A stretch of DNA of 64,000 nucleotides from Marinobacterium ramblicola. Its GTDB lineage: Bacteria > Pseudomonadota > Gammaproteobacteria > Pseudomonadales > Balneatricaceae. The notes under the pieces were generated by a model. That model worked only from the letters and a program-made list of their open reading frames with translations. It did no database searches and was not told where the DNA came from. A program made the translations under genes and the position numbers. The stretch spans positions 86,887 to 150,886 of the forward strand of contig NZ_JAHREP010000012.1 of NCBI RefSeq assembly GCF_019084545.1, read 5' to 3'. Below, one piece after another: positions 54,203 to 62,232 of the stretch; the first letter of the stretch is position 1, and every line of letters starts with the position of its first letter.

Positions 54203-56914
54203 TTAGTTCTGTACGCCGGTTATGAAGGCGAGGTTGTCGCGGCTCATCTCGATCCGGATGTTGTCGAGAATGCGGTACATGAAGGCGCGGATCTCGGGTT
54301 CGAGCCCGTCTGCCTGGATCTTGATCAGGCCGTCACCGCTCTCAAGGTTGGCGATCTGAGCATCCATTAGATCTATCTGCTTTTCCGTAAGCTCCTTTTG
54401 TAAATCAAGCTGCTGTTGGCGCCGCTCGTTTTCTAGCTCGATCTGATCCTGGATGTACCAGCGCTCACTTATGTTGTCCGCCTCGAGGAAGTAGCCAAAT
54501 AAATCGCTCAACAGTCCCGCCGTTACTCCAATCGAGTCAGATAAGCCATCGATAATGGCAATAGCTCTCTCAGCGTCCGACTTGAGTTGTTCAACCTGAA
54601 GATCAAACGTGAACTCCATGTGCTTGAGCCGTTCATTGCTGGCGAGCGCCTCGAGTTCTAGCCTGGCGTCCGTCATGATCTCAAGCTCTTTCAGTCGAAC
54701 ATCCGCCAGCTCTTTGGCACTAAGCTGAGCTTTAACCTGGGCGTCTGTCAGTTCATGGGTGGCTTCGGTTTGTTTCTCGGTAGTGGTGAGCCAGTTGTTC
54801 TCGGTCGCGATTTGCTTGGAGTGCTCCAGCGTCCGGCGCTGCTCGACGGACAGTGCTTCGATCTGCTCTTCGGTCAGCGAGGCAAGGGCCTTGGCATTCT
54901 GGATATGCCACTCTCGGAGTTCCGCTTGAGCTTTGGCGCCTTCCTCGTTGACCTTGTTCAGGTTCTGCTGGGCCACTGAGCTGTTGAACAGGATCTGCAC
55001 CTGCTCCTCATAGCTCTTGTTGCTGAAGGCCACCTGTTCGGCGATGCGCTTCTCGGAGTCGGCAAACCATGCCTTGGTTTCCACAAGCTGCTTGGTCTGC
55101 TCATCTGCGGCAGCCAGGGCCTCGGCGTCGCCGTTGAGTGCCTTCTGCAACTGCACCAACTGATCAGCCATCTCTTTGGCGCGGCGTTGCGCGGCATCGG
55201 TGCTGGTCTCCAGACCGAGCAAGCTGCGGCTGAGGTCGTAGACGTTGGGGGCGACCGCAACCAGCAGGCCGAAACCGGCGATCAGGCCCGTGACCGGGTT
55301 CATAAGCAGGGGAAGGATGGTCGATATGCTGGAAGCAGCGCCAGCCATCCCCTTGGCGCCGGCAAACAACGTCAATGCGCCGCCGGCGGCACCGAGTACG
55401 GGAAGCAGATGGTTGAGTCCGGTTGCGAGCCCGAGCAGTTGGCCAACCAGTTCTTTCAGGTCCTGTCCGAGTGCATTGGCGCCGTCGATCATGGCTGCCA
55501 AGCCTTGGATGAACGGCTTAAGCCCGCTCACTGCGCCAGCGCTCAGATTGGTCAGGGTGGTGACCGTATCGATAATGGCTTGTATAGCCACCTTGAGATC
55601 TTCCGGCTTGGTGAGATCCAAGCCACCGAACAGAGCGGCAATTTCGGTACCGAGGCCGTCAAAGGCTGCCAGTAGTCCCTCAAAGTCCACGCCTTCCAGT
55701 GCTTCAGGCAACGCTTTGGCGATGCCCTGAAGTGTCTCCGTGATAGTCTCTGCCGCTTCGTCGGCAGCGTCATAGAGGGGCTTAAAGGCATCGCCCCTGA
55801 ACTCGAAGCTCAGTGACTTGAACACCTCGGCCAAGGCGCCAGCAGCTTCTCCATAGCTATCCAGCAAGGGGAGTCCTGCCTCAGTGAAAGCCACCTGAAT
55901 GTTGTTGAGCAGGTTCTGGTTGATGTTCTCGAACTCCTTGGCCATTGCGGCTGCGGCATCGCCGGCGACACCGGCGCGCTCCGCCATCTTGCCGAGGATC
56001 TCAACGAACTTGCCGCCCGGGTCATTTACCAGCGCCAGCGCAGCCTGAAGCGCTTCGGTGGAACCAAACAGCTTGCTCATCTCCTCGGCGCTGCCGCCAG
56101 TGCTCTGCATCAGCTGCAGCATGACCGCCTGAAGGCCATCGCCGCGAAGAGATACGTCACCCAGCGCCAGACTTAGGCTGTCCGAAGGCTTGATCAATTC
56201 GGTGAGAAGGGCCTTGAGCTTGGTCGCAGATTCGGCGGTGCTGCCTTGGGTCAGGGTCAGAGTGGAGAGGGTGGCTACCAGTTGATCGAAGGGGACGCCG
56301 GCGGCACTGGCGACACTGGTTACCTTGCTGAGGTTCGCGCTGAGCTCGGGAATGTTGGTGGCGCCGGTCTGTACTGCGGCAAACAGCACATCGGAGTAAT
56401 CGGCCGCTTGGTCGACCGAGGCGCCATAAGCGTTCATGCTACCCGTCAGCAGCTCGGTGACCGACTGAAGATCGGCACGGCCAGCGGTAGCAAGCGTCTC
56501 GGCAGCGGCTACCAGCTCAATGGAGTCTGCCCAGTCGGTACCGGTTGAGATCGCCTGATAAACCGCGCCGTTAATCGCGTCGATCGACTGGGTGGAGTTC
56601 CGGGCGTAGTCCAGGATTTCGGATTTAAGCCCGTCCACCTGCTCGGTGGTGCCATTGAACAGGGTCCCGATCTCGGCAACGCTGGTGGAGAACTGCCCCG
56701 CCTGGTTGATCGCGACACCGGCCATCGTTACGCCGAAGGCGACCACCGCCGTTTCAGCAGCCAGTATGTTCCGTGTCCAATCCTCCATCGGGCTGGTGAC
56801 GGAACCAAGGTTGCCTTCCAGGTCCTGCATCCCAACACCGATACGCCTCATAACGCCCGACAGGTCATCGGTACCGGCGAATATCACCTCAACTGTTTTC
56901 TTCAGATCTGCCAT
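54203..56914 (-). CDS. Phage tail tape measure protein
   Basis: 903 residues from an ATG with an excellent ribosome site (AGGAGGT). The N-terminal third has the TP901-type core (SVAEIGTLFNGTTEQVDGLKSEILDYARNSTQSIDAINGAVYQAISTGTDWADSIELVAAAETLATAGRADLQSVTELLTGSMNAYG). A hydrophobic, glycine-rich middle segment follows (about 515-570; LLPVLGAAGGALTLFAGAKGMAGAASS), then helical repeats. Tape measures set tail length, roughly proportional to their size, and are injected through the tail. No other tail-tube gene is present in the element, so a tape measure here is unusual. Confidence 0.88.
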   Translation of the reverse strand: MADLKKTVEVIFAGTDDLSGVMRRIGVGMQDLEGNLGSVTSPMEDWTRNILAAETAVVAFGVTMAGVAINQAGQFSTSVAEIGTLFNGTTEQVDGLKSEILDYARNSTQSIDAINGAVYQAISTGTDWADSIELVAAAETLATAGRADLQSVTELLTGSMNAYGASVDQAADYSDVLFAAVQTGATNIPELSANLSKVTSVASAAGVPFDQLVATLSTLTLTQGSTAESATKLKALLTELIKPSDSLSLALGDVSLRGDGLQAVMLQLMQSTGGSAEEMSKLFGSTEALQAALALVNDPGGKFVEILGKMAERAGVAGDAAAAMAKEFENINQNLLNNIQVAFTEAGLPLLDSYGEAAGALAEVFKSLSFEFRGDAFKPLYDAADEAAETITETLQGIAKALPEALEGVDFEGLLAAFDGLGTEIAALFGGLDLTKPEDLKVAIQAIIDTVTTLTNLSAGAVSGLKPFIQGLAAMIDGANALGQDLKELVGQLLGLATGLNHLLPVLGAAGGALTLFAGAKGMAGAASSISTILPLLMNPVTGLIAGFGLLVAVAPNVYDLSRSLLGLETSTDAAQRRAKEMADQLVQLQKALNGDAEALAAADEQTKQLVETKAWFADSEKRIAEQVAFSNKSYEEQVQILFNSSVAQQNLNKVNEEGAKAQAELREWHIQNAKALASLTEEQIEALSVEQRRTLEHSKQIATENNWLTTTEKQTEATHELTDAQVKAQLSAKELADVRLKELEIMTDARLELEALASNERLKHMEFTFDLQVEQLKSDAERAIAIIDGLSDSIGVTAGLLSDLFGYFLEADNISERWYIQDQIELENERRQQQLDLQKELTEKQIDLMDAQIANLESGDGLIKIQADGLEPEIRAFMYRILDNIRIEMSRDNLAFITGVQN

Positions 56915-56933
56915 CGGTGATACCTCCTGTGAT

Positions 56934-57461
56934 TCAGTTCAGCGCCAGCGATTGGCAGTCGGGGTTTTTATCCAGGTAGATTTCGCGACACATCTGGGCG
57001 GTGTGCTCGCCGATCACGCCACGCTTCACCATCGCGTCGAAGAAGGTGCCCACCTGTGAGCCGGGCATCAGTTGCGCGGTACCGACCACGGCGCCGGCAA
57101 TCTGCACCGGGTCACTTTCAAACTTCACCAGGTGTTCTATCCGCTCCAGTCCGATCAGGACCTGCAATGGATACTCGCCGGTCGAATCGGTGGGCAGGGG
57201 CGGCCGCTCGGGGTGGGCTTCTGCGTAAAGCTGTCGGCAACCCACTGCCTCTGTGTCTGACAGGTAGCCAAGCTTCACCATCGAATCGAGGAAGAAATTC
57301 ACGGCGAAGTGAGGGGTTTCCTGTGCTGTGGCGCAGATCGCGCCGAGGATCTCGTTGCGGGGTGCTTCCCGCTTAACCAATTCGTTGATAAGGGTCAGTC
57401 CAACCATGGCTTTTAGCGGTGCTCGGGCCGGTTGGTGGTTGTCAGGTGGAAACGTGCTCAT
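56934..57461 (-). CDS. Hypothetical protein with internal duplication
   Basis: 175 residues made of two similar halves (about 14-88 and 97-168). The shared pattern is PL..M/L.GL..I..LVK.E..P..I.GA...TAQ..P.....FFD.MVK.G...D/E..A..CR..Y....P. The sequence APLKAMVGLTLINELVK in the first half corresponds to YPLQVLIGLERIEHLVK in the second. No known family. It is encoded between the replication genes and the tape-measure gene. Helical; function unknown. AGAAGGA upstream. Confidence 0.72.
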   Translation of the reverse strand: MSTFPPDNHQPARAPLKAMVGLTLINELVKREAPRNEILGAICATAQETPHFAVNFFLDSMVKLGYLSDTEAVGCRQLYAEAHPERPPLPTDSTGEYPLQVLIGLERIEHLVKFESDPVQIAGAVVGTAQLMPGSQVGTFFDAMVKRGVIGEHTAQMCREIYLDKNPDCQSLALN

Positions 57462-57463
57462 GG

Positions 57464-58288
57464 TTATCCTTCTGTCTTCGGTGGGTGTGTGCGATTTCCT
57501 GTCCCTCGATGGCTTTCCCAGTTGAAGGCCAGGTACTTGCCACCGCCATCTTTCAATCTGTCGATTACCCGCTCCCCAAGGAGTGCCTTGATCTCTTCGC
57601 CAGCCAAGTTGCTGATCAATATCGTGGGTGCACAGTTCGCGTAGCGGTCGTCGATTACTTCGAACAGCAGGTTCAGTTCATCGTCCGTGCCGCGCTGAAC
57701 ACCGATCTCATCGAGGATCAGCAGGTCGAGGCGTGCCAGCTTGTCCAGCACATCTTGAGTCGACAGGCGAGAGTCTTTGCGGTAGGTATCGCGGATTGTG
57801 CGCAGCAGCTTCTGCGCGGTGTTGTACTGGGCCTGGTACCCCTCGTGCGCGAGGTGGGCCGCAATGGCACAGGCGAGGTGGGTTTTTCCTGTCCCCGGCA
57901 TACCGGCGAGAATCAGACTGGCGCCAGAATGGCGGTGCTCGGAGAAGTTTTCGGCATAGCCCTGCAGTACACGTAGCGTCTTGGCCCTTCGCTCATCGTT
58001 GTTGATGCGATAGCCGGTGAAGCTGGATTGCTGGAAGCGCCGAGGGATCTGAGCACTATCCAGACGGCTTTGGAGTAAGCGATTTTGGCGCTCCTGGTCG
58101 AATTCGCGCTGGCGCTTGATGGTCTGCTGCTGGATTTCCTCATCGTGGCACACGGGGCAGGCGGATACGACGTGCCGAGGGCCGACCCTATTGGTAACCG
58201 CCTGATATTCGCAATCATGCTTTTTGCAATAGGCTGTCTCTGTCGCGATGACCGGGAATATCTCGGCCAGAGTTGCTGAGTTATGCAT
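57464..58288 (-). CDS. DnaC-like replicative helicase loader
   Basis: 274 residues from the ATG at 58288, overlapping the O-like gene by 8 bp. Features: an N-terminal zinc-type segment (CKKHDCEYQAVTNRVGPRHVVSACPVCHDEEI); Walker A LILAGMPGTGKTHLACAIAAHL (about 125-145); Walker B LARLDLLILDEIGVQRGT; sensor ISNLAGEEIKALLGERVIDRL. This is the DnaC/IstB-type AAA+ family. It would bring host DnaB to the origin melted by the initiator. An O-like initiator plus loader is the lambdoid and P2-type arrangement. Confidence 0.9.
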   Translation of the reverse strand: MHNSATLAEIFPVIATETAYCKKHDCEYQAVTNRVGPRHVVSACPVCHDEEIQQQTIKRQREFDQERQNRLLQSRLDSAQIPRRFQQSSFTGYRINNDERRAKTLRVLQGYAENFSEHRHSGASLILAGMPGTGKTHLACAIAAHLAHEGYQAQYNTAQKLLRTIRDTYRKDSRLSTQDVLDKLARLDLLILDEIGVQRGTDDELNLLFEVIDDRYANCAPTILISNLAGEEIKALLGERVIDRLKDGGGKYLAFNWESHRGTGNRTHPPKTEG

Positions 58289-59099
58289 CCTCGAAGCCCT
58301 CCAGGCCTTGTTCGTAGTTGCTCTGGTCGAACCGGCGCCGTTGCTTAGCGGTAGCCCCACCCTTCGGACGGAATACACCCTGCCAGCCGTTCATGATCGA
58401 CTCCTCGAGGCATACAATGGGGTCATGGCCTTCGGAGCGGAACGAATCCAGTTTGCCGATCAGAAGGGTCAATGCCTTCTGTGTCAGGGGCTTCTTGATC
58501 GACTTGCGGTGATCGATGAATTCCTCAACGGTCTTGAGGCTCAACCACTCTGGTACGACCGACAGGTCTGGCGCCTTGTTTTTTGTAATAGTGTCTTTTG
58601 AATAGTTGTCTTTCTTTTGTGGGTGTTGATTTCTATCCGTTTTCGGATTGGTTTCAATCTGCTGGCGGATTGATTTCGATCTATGTGCAGATCGATTTCT
58701 ATCTGTTTCCGGTGGATTGATATCAATCTCTTTTCGGATAGATTTCGATCTGTTTGCAGTCTGCTCCCACTGGCCGTAGCGTGTATTTATGGTGATGCTT
58801 TTCCCCGTCCTTGAAATAATGTTGCGTCTTTCAAGCTCTCTCATATCTGCCCGGATATTGGTGAGATCGCCTGAATATCCGATCTGATCCGCTATTTGTG
58901 CCGGCGCCAGCCAGTCGGTGGTTTTATTGAAGCCGAGCAGCTTGCGGATAATCGCCATAAGCACGCGATACTGCCGGCCACTGAGTTCAACGCGGCAAAG
59001 GATATCAGCCATCTGATTGGGCACTCTGGTAAATCCAGTTGCCTCTGAACCGGAAGCTCTAGAGGCTTCAATGGGATAGACCTTCGCTGTTTCAGCCAC
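58281..59099 (-). CDS. Phage replication initiator, lambda O-like
   Basis: About 272 residues from a GTG at 59099 (AAGGGT upstream); the frame runs further up but would overlap the AlpA-like gene. The N-terminal winged-helix region (TGFTRVPNQMADILCRVELSGRQYRVLMAIIRKLLGFNKTTDWLAPAQIADQIGYSGDLTNIRADMRELERRNII) is that of phage replication protein O. A repetitive middle (about 115-165) is encoded by the iterons. The C-terminal part is helical (LSLKTVEEFIDHRKSIKKPL...). O binds the iterons and recruits the helicase loader encoded next to it. Confidence 0.88.
   Translation of the reverse strand: MAETAKVYPIEASRASGSEATGFTRVPNQMADILCRVELSGRQYRVLMAIIRKLLGFNKTTDWLAPAQIADQIGYSGDLTNIRADMRELERRNIISRTGKSITINTRYGQWEQTANRSKSIRKEIDINPPETDRNRSAHRSKSIRQQIETNPKTDRNQHPQKKDNYSKDTITKNKAPDLSVVPEWLSLKTVEEFIDHRKSIKKPLTQKALTLLIGKLDSFRSEGHDPIVCLEESIMNGWQGVFRPKGGATAKQRRRFDQSNYEQGLEGFEDA
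58626..58760. repeat. Six 22-bp iterons inside the initiator gene (candidate origin)
   Basis: Copies begin at 58626, 58648, 58670, 58692, 58717 and 58739, all spaced by 22 bases except one 25-base step. On the + strand each resembles TTGATTTCnATCTGTTTnCG. An A/T-rich stretch (58575-58620) flanks them on the side downstream of the iterons in the gene's reading direction. Lambda has four iterons of 18-19 bp in its O gene next to an AT-rich region, so this is a matching origin layout. Confidence 0.82.
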
Positions 59100-59110
59100 G
59101 GTATTACCCT

Positions 59111-59350
59111 TCAGGCTGCAGTGTTCGGCTTGCTTTCGAACTGCGCCAGCCATTGATCGAGGACGCCGGTTTCGTAACGAACCGTTTTACCGATTTTCAG
59201 AAACTCGGGTGTTTGAACGCCAGCGAGAGTGCCGGTAGAGCGGGACCATCTGAGAGTTGAAGAACTGAAGCCGATATAGTCAGCGGCTTGGTGGGTATCC
59301 AGAAGGGCGCGGTTATTACGCCCTTGGTTACGTGTGTCATTTGTAGTCAT
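59111..59350 (-). CDS. AlpA-like transcriptional regulator/excisionase
   Basis: 79 residues from the ATG at 59350; a GTG at 59380 is possible. The HTH_17/AlpA pattern RALLDTHQAADYIGFSSSTLRWSRSTGTLAGVQTPEFLKIGKTVRYETGVLDQWLAQFES is clear. AlpA-type proteins act as directionality factors and as master activators in P4-type and PICI satellites. It is 12 bp before the initiator gene start, so it heads the replication operon. Confidence 0.85.
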   Translation of the reverse strand: MTTNDTRNQGRNNRALLDTHQAADYIGFSSSTLRWSRSTGTLAGVQTPEFLKIGKTVRYETGVLDQWLAQFESKPNTAA

Positions 59351-59446
59351 GCGCCGCACCTGCTGTCTGTTGTTGGTCACAGGTGCATAATAAAGATTCT
59401 GTTTTTTAAATTCGCCTCAAAACAGTGTCACAGTTCTGATCTTTTT

Positions 59447-60061
59447 TTATTTTGTAGGGTATCGCTCACAATCTTTATTGAGCCATATATCATGTTTATT
59501 GCAGTTTCGTTGAAGTTCTCTCCAGCTGATTTCATACATTTTTTCAATAACTTCTACAGCGTCTTTATGAGAGCGCGGCTGTAGTCGATCAAAACCATTG
59601 TCGCTATGCCAACCGGTTCCACTTCGTAAAGCATTATAATGCGACGCCATTTTTTTATATTTACGCTTGGCTGTGACACTTCCCTCATTATGCGCGTTGC
59701 CAATTAAACCAAGAATACGAAGAGCCTCACTTTGCCTTTTTCTAAAATCCTTGCTGGTATCTGCCAACTCGTTGTTTGCATCGGCTAGTCTTTGCAATAC
59801 ATCTTCTTCGAATCGCTCGGCCGCATGCAACTGCTGGCGCTCCCGTTCGGCTATTTTCAGGCGGGTCACAATCCGCTCAATCTCTCCTACGGTCAGACCT
59901 GAATCGGTTAATTCATCGGCCTGAAGTCCTCTCCATAGATGGATAATATATTCTCCGTATTCCAACTCAGCTGTAGGACCGACCTGAAGGTCTGGAGCGC
60001 CAGCGCACACCCGCTGATAAGCGCGACCTGCCGAGCGAATCAGTTTCTCGACCCCAGTCAA
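59447..60061 (-). CDS. Hypothetical protein
   Basis: 204 residues. The start is a TTG at 60061 with a very strong ribosome site (GGAGGAG, 7 bases upstream); an AUG start does not fit. The protein is helical and charged (IERIVTRLKIAERERQQLHAAERFEEDVLQRLADANNELADTSKDFRKRQSEALRILG), and its base composition is AT-richer than its neighbours, suggesting a different origin. It follows the antitoxin gene by 4 bases. No recognised family. Confidence 0.65.
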   Translation of the reverse strand: MTGVEKLIRSAGRAYQRVCAGAPDLQVGPTAELEYGEYIIHLWRGLQADELTDSGLTVGEIERIVTRLKIAERERQQLHAAERFEEDVLQRLADANNELADTSKDFRKRQSEALRILGLIGNAHNEGSVTAKRKYKKMASHYNALRSGTGWHSDNGFDRLQPRSHKDAVEVIEKMYEISWRELQRNCNKHDIWLNKDCERYPTK

Positions 60062-60064
60062 ATT

Positions 60065-60409
60065 TCACTCCTCCAGCGTCAACTGACTGATATGAATTCC
60101 AAGAGCCGAAGCTATCCGCTTGAAAGTGGTGTGGCGGGGCCGGGCCTCCAGGCGCTCCCACTGCGCAACCTGTGACTGAGATACGTCCAGCCGGCTCGCC
60201 AGCTCCTGCTGGCTCACGTCCAGGTACTCGCGCCAGGCACGGATCATTGGCACGTCATCAACCAAGTGGCGCGAAACTACCTCGTTGGGGATTGTCAGCG
60301 ACTCGGCCTCGCCGGCCTGCTCCATCAGGGCTGTAAACTGCTCGAGCGGTACGACGGCATAGCGGCGGCCGTCGATCTCGTTGATGCGGTAGTCAATATG
60401 TGCGTTCAT
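60065..60409 (-). CDS. HTH antitoxin of a RelE-type toxin
   Basis: 114 residues. The N-terminus (YRINEIDGRRYAVVPLEQFTALMEQ) resembles antitoxin domains, and the C-terminus is an XRE-type HTH (MIRAWREYLDVSQQELASRLDVSQSQVAQWERLEARPRHTTFKRIASALG). It is encoded directly after the toxin (17-bp overlap), the HigBA-like toxin-first order. GGAGGTGA is 9 bases upstream. It should neutralise the toxin and repress the pair. It could also act on the element's regulation, since no other repressor is present. Confidence 0.85.
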   Translation of the reverse strand: MNAHIDYRINEIDGRRYAVVPLEQFTALMEQAGEAESLTIPNEVVSRHLVDDVPMIRAWREYLDVSQQELASRLDVSQSQVAQWERLEARPRHTTFKRIASALGIHISQLTLEE

Positions 60410-60659
60410 CGCGCTTTTTCACCTCCTCGATTGAGATGATCCGGAGCCCGGTTTCAACATCGAACAGAACTCGATAGTTGCCGACCCGGAGCCGGTACTG
60501 GTGTGTGTGGTTCCTCAGCGGTTTAATGTCGCTGCTGCTCATACAGGCAGGCCAGTCGGCAAGATCGGTGACCTTCTTCACGATTCTGATCCGATCCTGC
60601 TTGGCCAATCGCTTGGCCTGCTTAACTGCCTTGGGCTTCCATTCAACCGAATGCGTCAT
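60393..60659 (-). CDS. RelE-family toxin
   Basis: 88 residues from the ATG at 60659: MTHSVEWKPKAVKQAKRLAK, VTDLADWP, DIKPLRNHTHQYRLRVGNYRVLFDVETGLRIISIEEVKKRDERTY. This is the RelE/ParE fold with KPL...YRLRVGNYRVLF and the C-terminal EVKKRDE block. RelE toxins cleave mRNA on the ribosome. It may stabilise the element or act in phage defence. No clear ribosome site is seen, so it may have a leaderless or weak start. It lies 28 bp after the integrase gene. Confidence 0.88.
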   Translation of the reverse strand: MTHSVEWKPKAVKQAKRLAKQDRIRIVKKVTDLADWPACMSSSDIKPLRNHTHQYRLRVGNYRVLFDVETGLRIISIEEVKKRDERTY

Positions 60660-60687
60660 AAGTTTATATAAGTCTATATTGTTGGGC

Positions 60688-62049
60688 TCAGTTAGCCAAG
60701 CTGGAGATGGAGGCCGATTCTGCTGTTTGGTGGGCGACCGGAATGTCAGGCGTCTGTGACGCCGCGAAGCGCTCGATATACTCCCTGGCAAGGTCCGGGC
60801 GCAGGTGGCCGTAGTGTTTGATGGTCGTCTGGATATCTTCGTGGGCCATCAGTTTGGAAACGGTCAGCAGGTCGGCGCCGGCCAGGATCAACTGAGATGC
60901 GAAGTTGTGTCTCAGGGTGTAAAGCTGCAGATCCTCGGACAACCCAGCGAACTCTCGCACTTTTCGCCACGGCTTCTGCATCGCGTGCTTATCCATCCGT
61001 CCGCTCTTGCTGCTGGCGCTCGGGAACACATAGCCGCTGGTCGGTTTGCCGCGCTGCTCGTGCCAGACCGTCAGCACCTGGATCAGCGGCTTGGAGATCG
61101 GAAAGGTGCGCGGGTCGCTCTGGTGGTGTGCTGTCTTCTCGATCACCTTGCGAATCGTGCCGAAGTTCAGGTTCACATGCTCCCAGCGCAAGCCGAACAG
61201 GTCTCCCGGCCTGAAACCGCAATAGAACATGGTGAGGATCCAGGGCTTAACGTGGTCGACATATATCGCCGTATCCAGATCGGGGAGGTGGGCTTTTCCA
61301 TGCGATCGGCTGTTTCGCCGACCGCGCCGGGCCTCCTCCTGATAGGCATCGATCCCGTCGAACAGTGCTTTGGTCTCATCTTCGGAGAGGTAGCGCCGGG
61401 CGGTACCGGCTTCGGCGAGTTCCTCGTCGGTCAGGTGGGGCTTTTCCAACTGACACTTGGTCAACTGGTGACTGTCGATGGTGCCGGTTTTAACCGCGTG
61501 ATTGAGGCAGGTCTTCAGTGCGCCGAATATCCGCTTGCTGGTCTCGAAAGCCAGTCCTGCGGTTTCTTGCTCGGCCTGCCACCGGCTGATATTGCGCGGG
61601 GTGATTGCGTCCATCGGCTTATCCAGCCAGGTCGCAAAGTGAGTACGCAGCATCTTGATGGTCAGTTCACCGGACTTGCGGCGGCGCTGGTGCGCTTCGT
61701 ACACCTCAACGATATAGGCCCCAAGACTTTGCTGCTGCTGGCGTTTCGCGGCCCTACGGGCTTCCTGCTTCTGCTCCAGCACATCCTCACCGGCGGACAC
61801 CCGGCCGATCATCTGCCGCGCCAGCTCTCTGGCCTGGTCTGCTGTCAACGCGGGGTAGCGGCCAATAGTCAGCGTCTTCTGCTTCCCTTCTGCGTTCCGG
61901 TAGAAGAGGCGGTATGAAATGCCGGTGGTGGTCTTGAGCGCGTGGAACCCTTTTAACTCGGTGTCCCAGATCTTGGAATTGGGCTCGGCTCCCTTGGCGA
62001 ACGCCTTTAAGACGCCTGCGGTGATTTTCGTGGTGGTCCTGGAAGCCAT
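60688..62049 (-). CDS. int: P4-family tyrosine integrase
   Basis: 453 residues. The N-terminal arm-binding DUF4102-type domain (TELKGFHALKTTTGISYRLFYRNAEGKQKTLTIGRYPALTADQARE) is followed by a SAM-like core-binding domain and the catalytic domain with R (GFRPGDLFGLRWE), HxxR (LYTLRHNFASQL), H (LMAHEDIQTTIKHYG) and Tyr (KHYGHL). It recombines attP with the tRNA-Val attB. The gene sits at the right end with its promoter overlapping arm-type repeats, allowing autoregulation. GGAGAAGG is 2-9 bases before the ATG. Intact. Confidence 0.95.
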   Translation of the reverse strand: MASRTTTKITAGVLKAFAKGAEPNSKIWDTELKGFHALKTTTGISYRLFYRNAEGKQKTLTIGRYPALTADQARELARQMIGRVSAGEDVLEQKQEARRAAKRQQQQSLGAYIVEVYEAHQRRRKSGELTIKMLRTHFATWLDKPMDAITPRNISRWQAEQETAGLAFETSKRIFGALKTCLNHAVKTGTIDSHQLTKCQLEKPHLTDEELAEAGTARRYLSEDETKALFDGIDAYQEEARRGRRNSRSHGKAHLPDLDTAIYVDHVKPWILTMFYCGFRPGDLFGLRWEHVNLNFGTIRKVIEKTAHHQSDPRTFPISKPLIQVLTVWHEQRGKPTSGYVFPSASSKSGRMDKHAMQKPWRKVREFAGLSEDLQLYTLRHNFASQLILAGADLLTVSKLMAHEDIQTTIKHYGHLRPDLAREYIERFAASQTPDIPVAHQTAESASISSLAN

Positions 62050-62060
62050 CGCCTTCTCCG

Positions 62061-62104
62061 TGTCAGCACTATGTCAGCAGCGTGTCAGCACATTGTAAGC
62101 AAAA
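62061..62104. repeat. Four 11-bp arm-type repeats upstream of int
   Basis: Copies at 62061, 62072, 62083 and 62094 with exact 11-bp spacing (core TGTCAGCA; the last TGTAAGCA). Two copies of the same array occur at the left end (46245-46266). The 11-bp phase puts all sites on one face of the helix. Confidence 0.85.
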
Positions 62105-62121
62105 ACTTATAACTTTGACAA
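62092..62121 (-). promoter_or_regulatory. Integrase promoter
   Basis: Reverse strand -35 TTGTCA (62121-62116), 18-base spacer, -10 TACAAT (62097-62092). The -10 overlaps the fourth arm repeat, so integrase binding would block it. The 9-bp inverted repeat AACTTATAA/TTATAAGTT (62104-62112, 62219-62227) flanks the upstream AT-rich part. No gene is seen between int and attR. Confidence 0.65.
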
Positions 62122-62232
62122 ACATGTACCAACCGTAAATAACCGTTTTTTGTTATCTAAGTATTTGATAAATATGCAGTGTGTTTGTTTGTTATTGTTT
62201 GGATTGGTTAGTGGTAGATTATAAGTTATACG

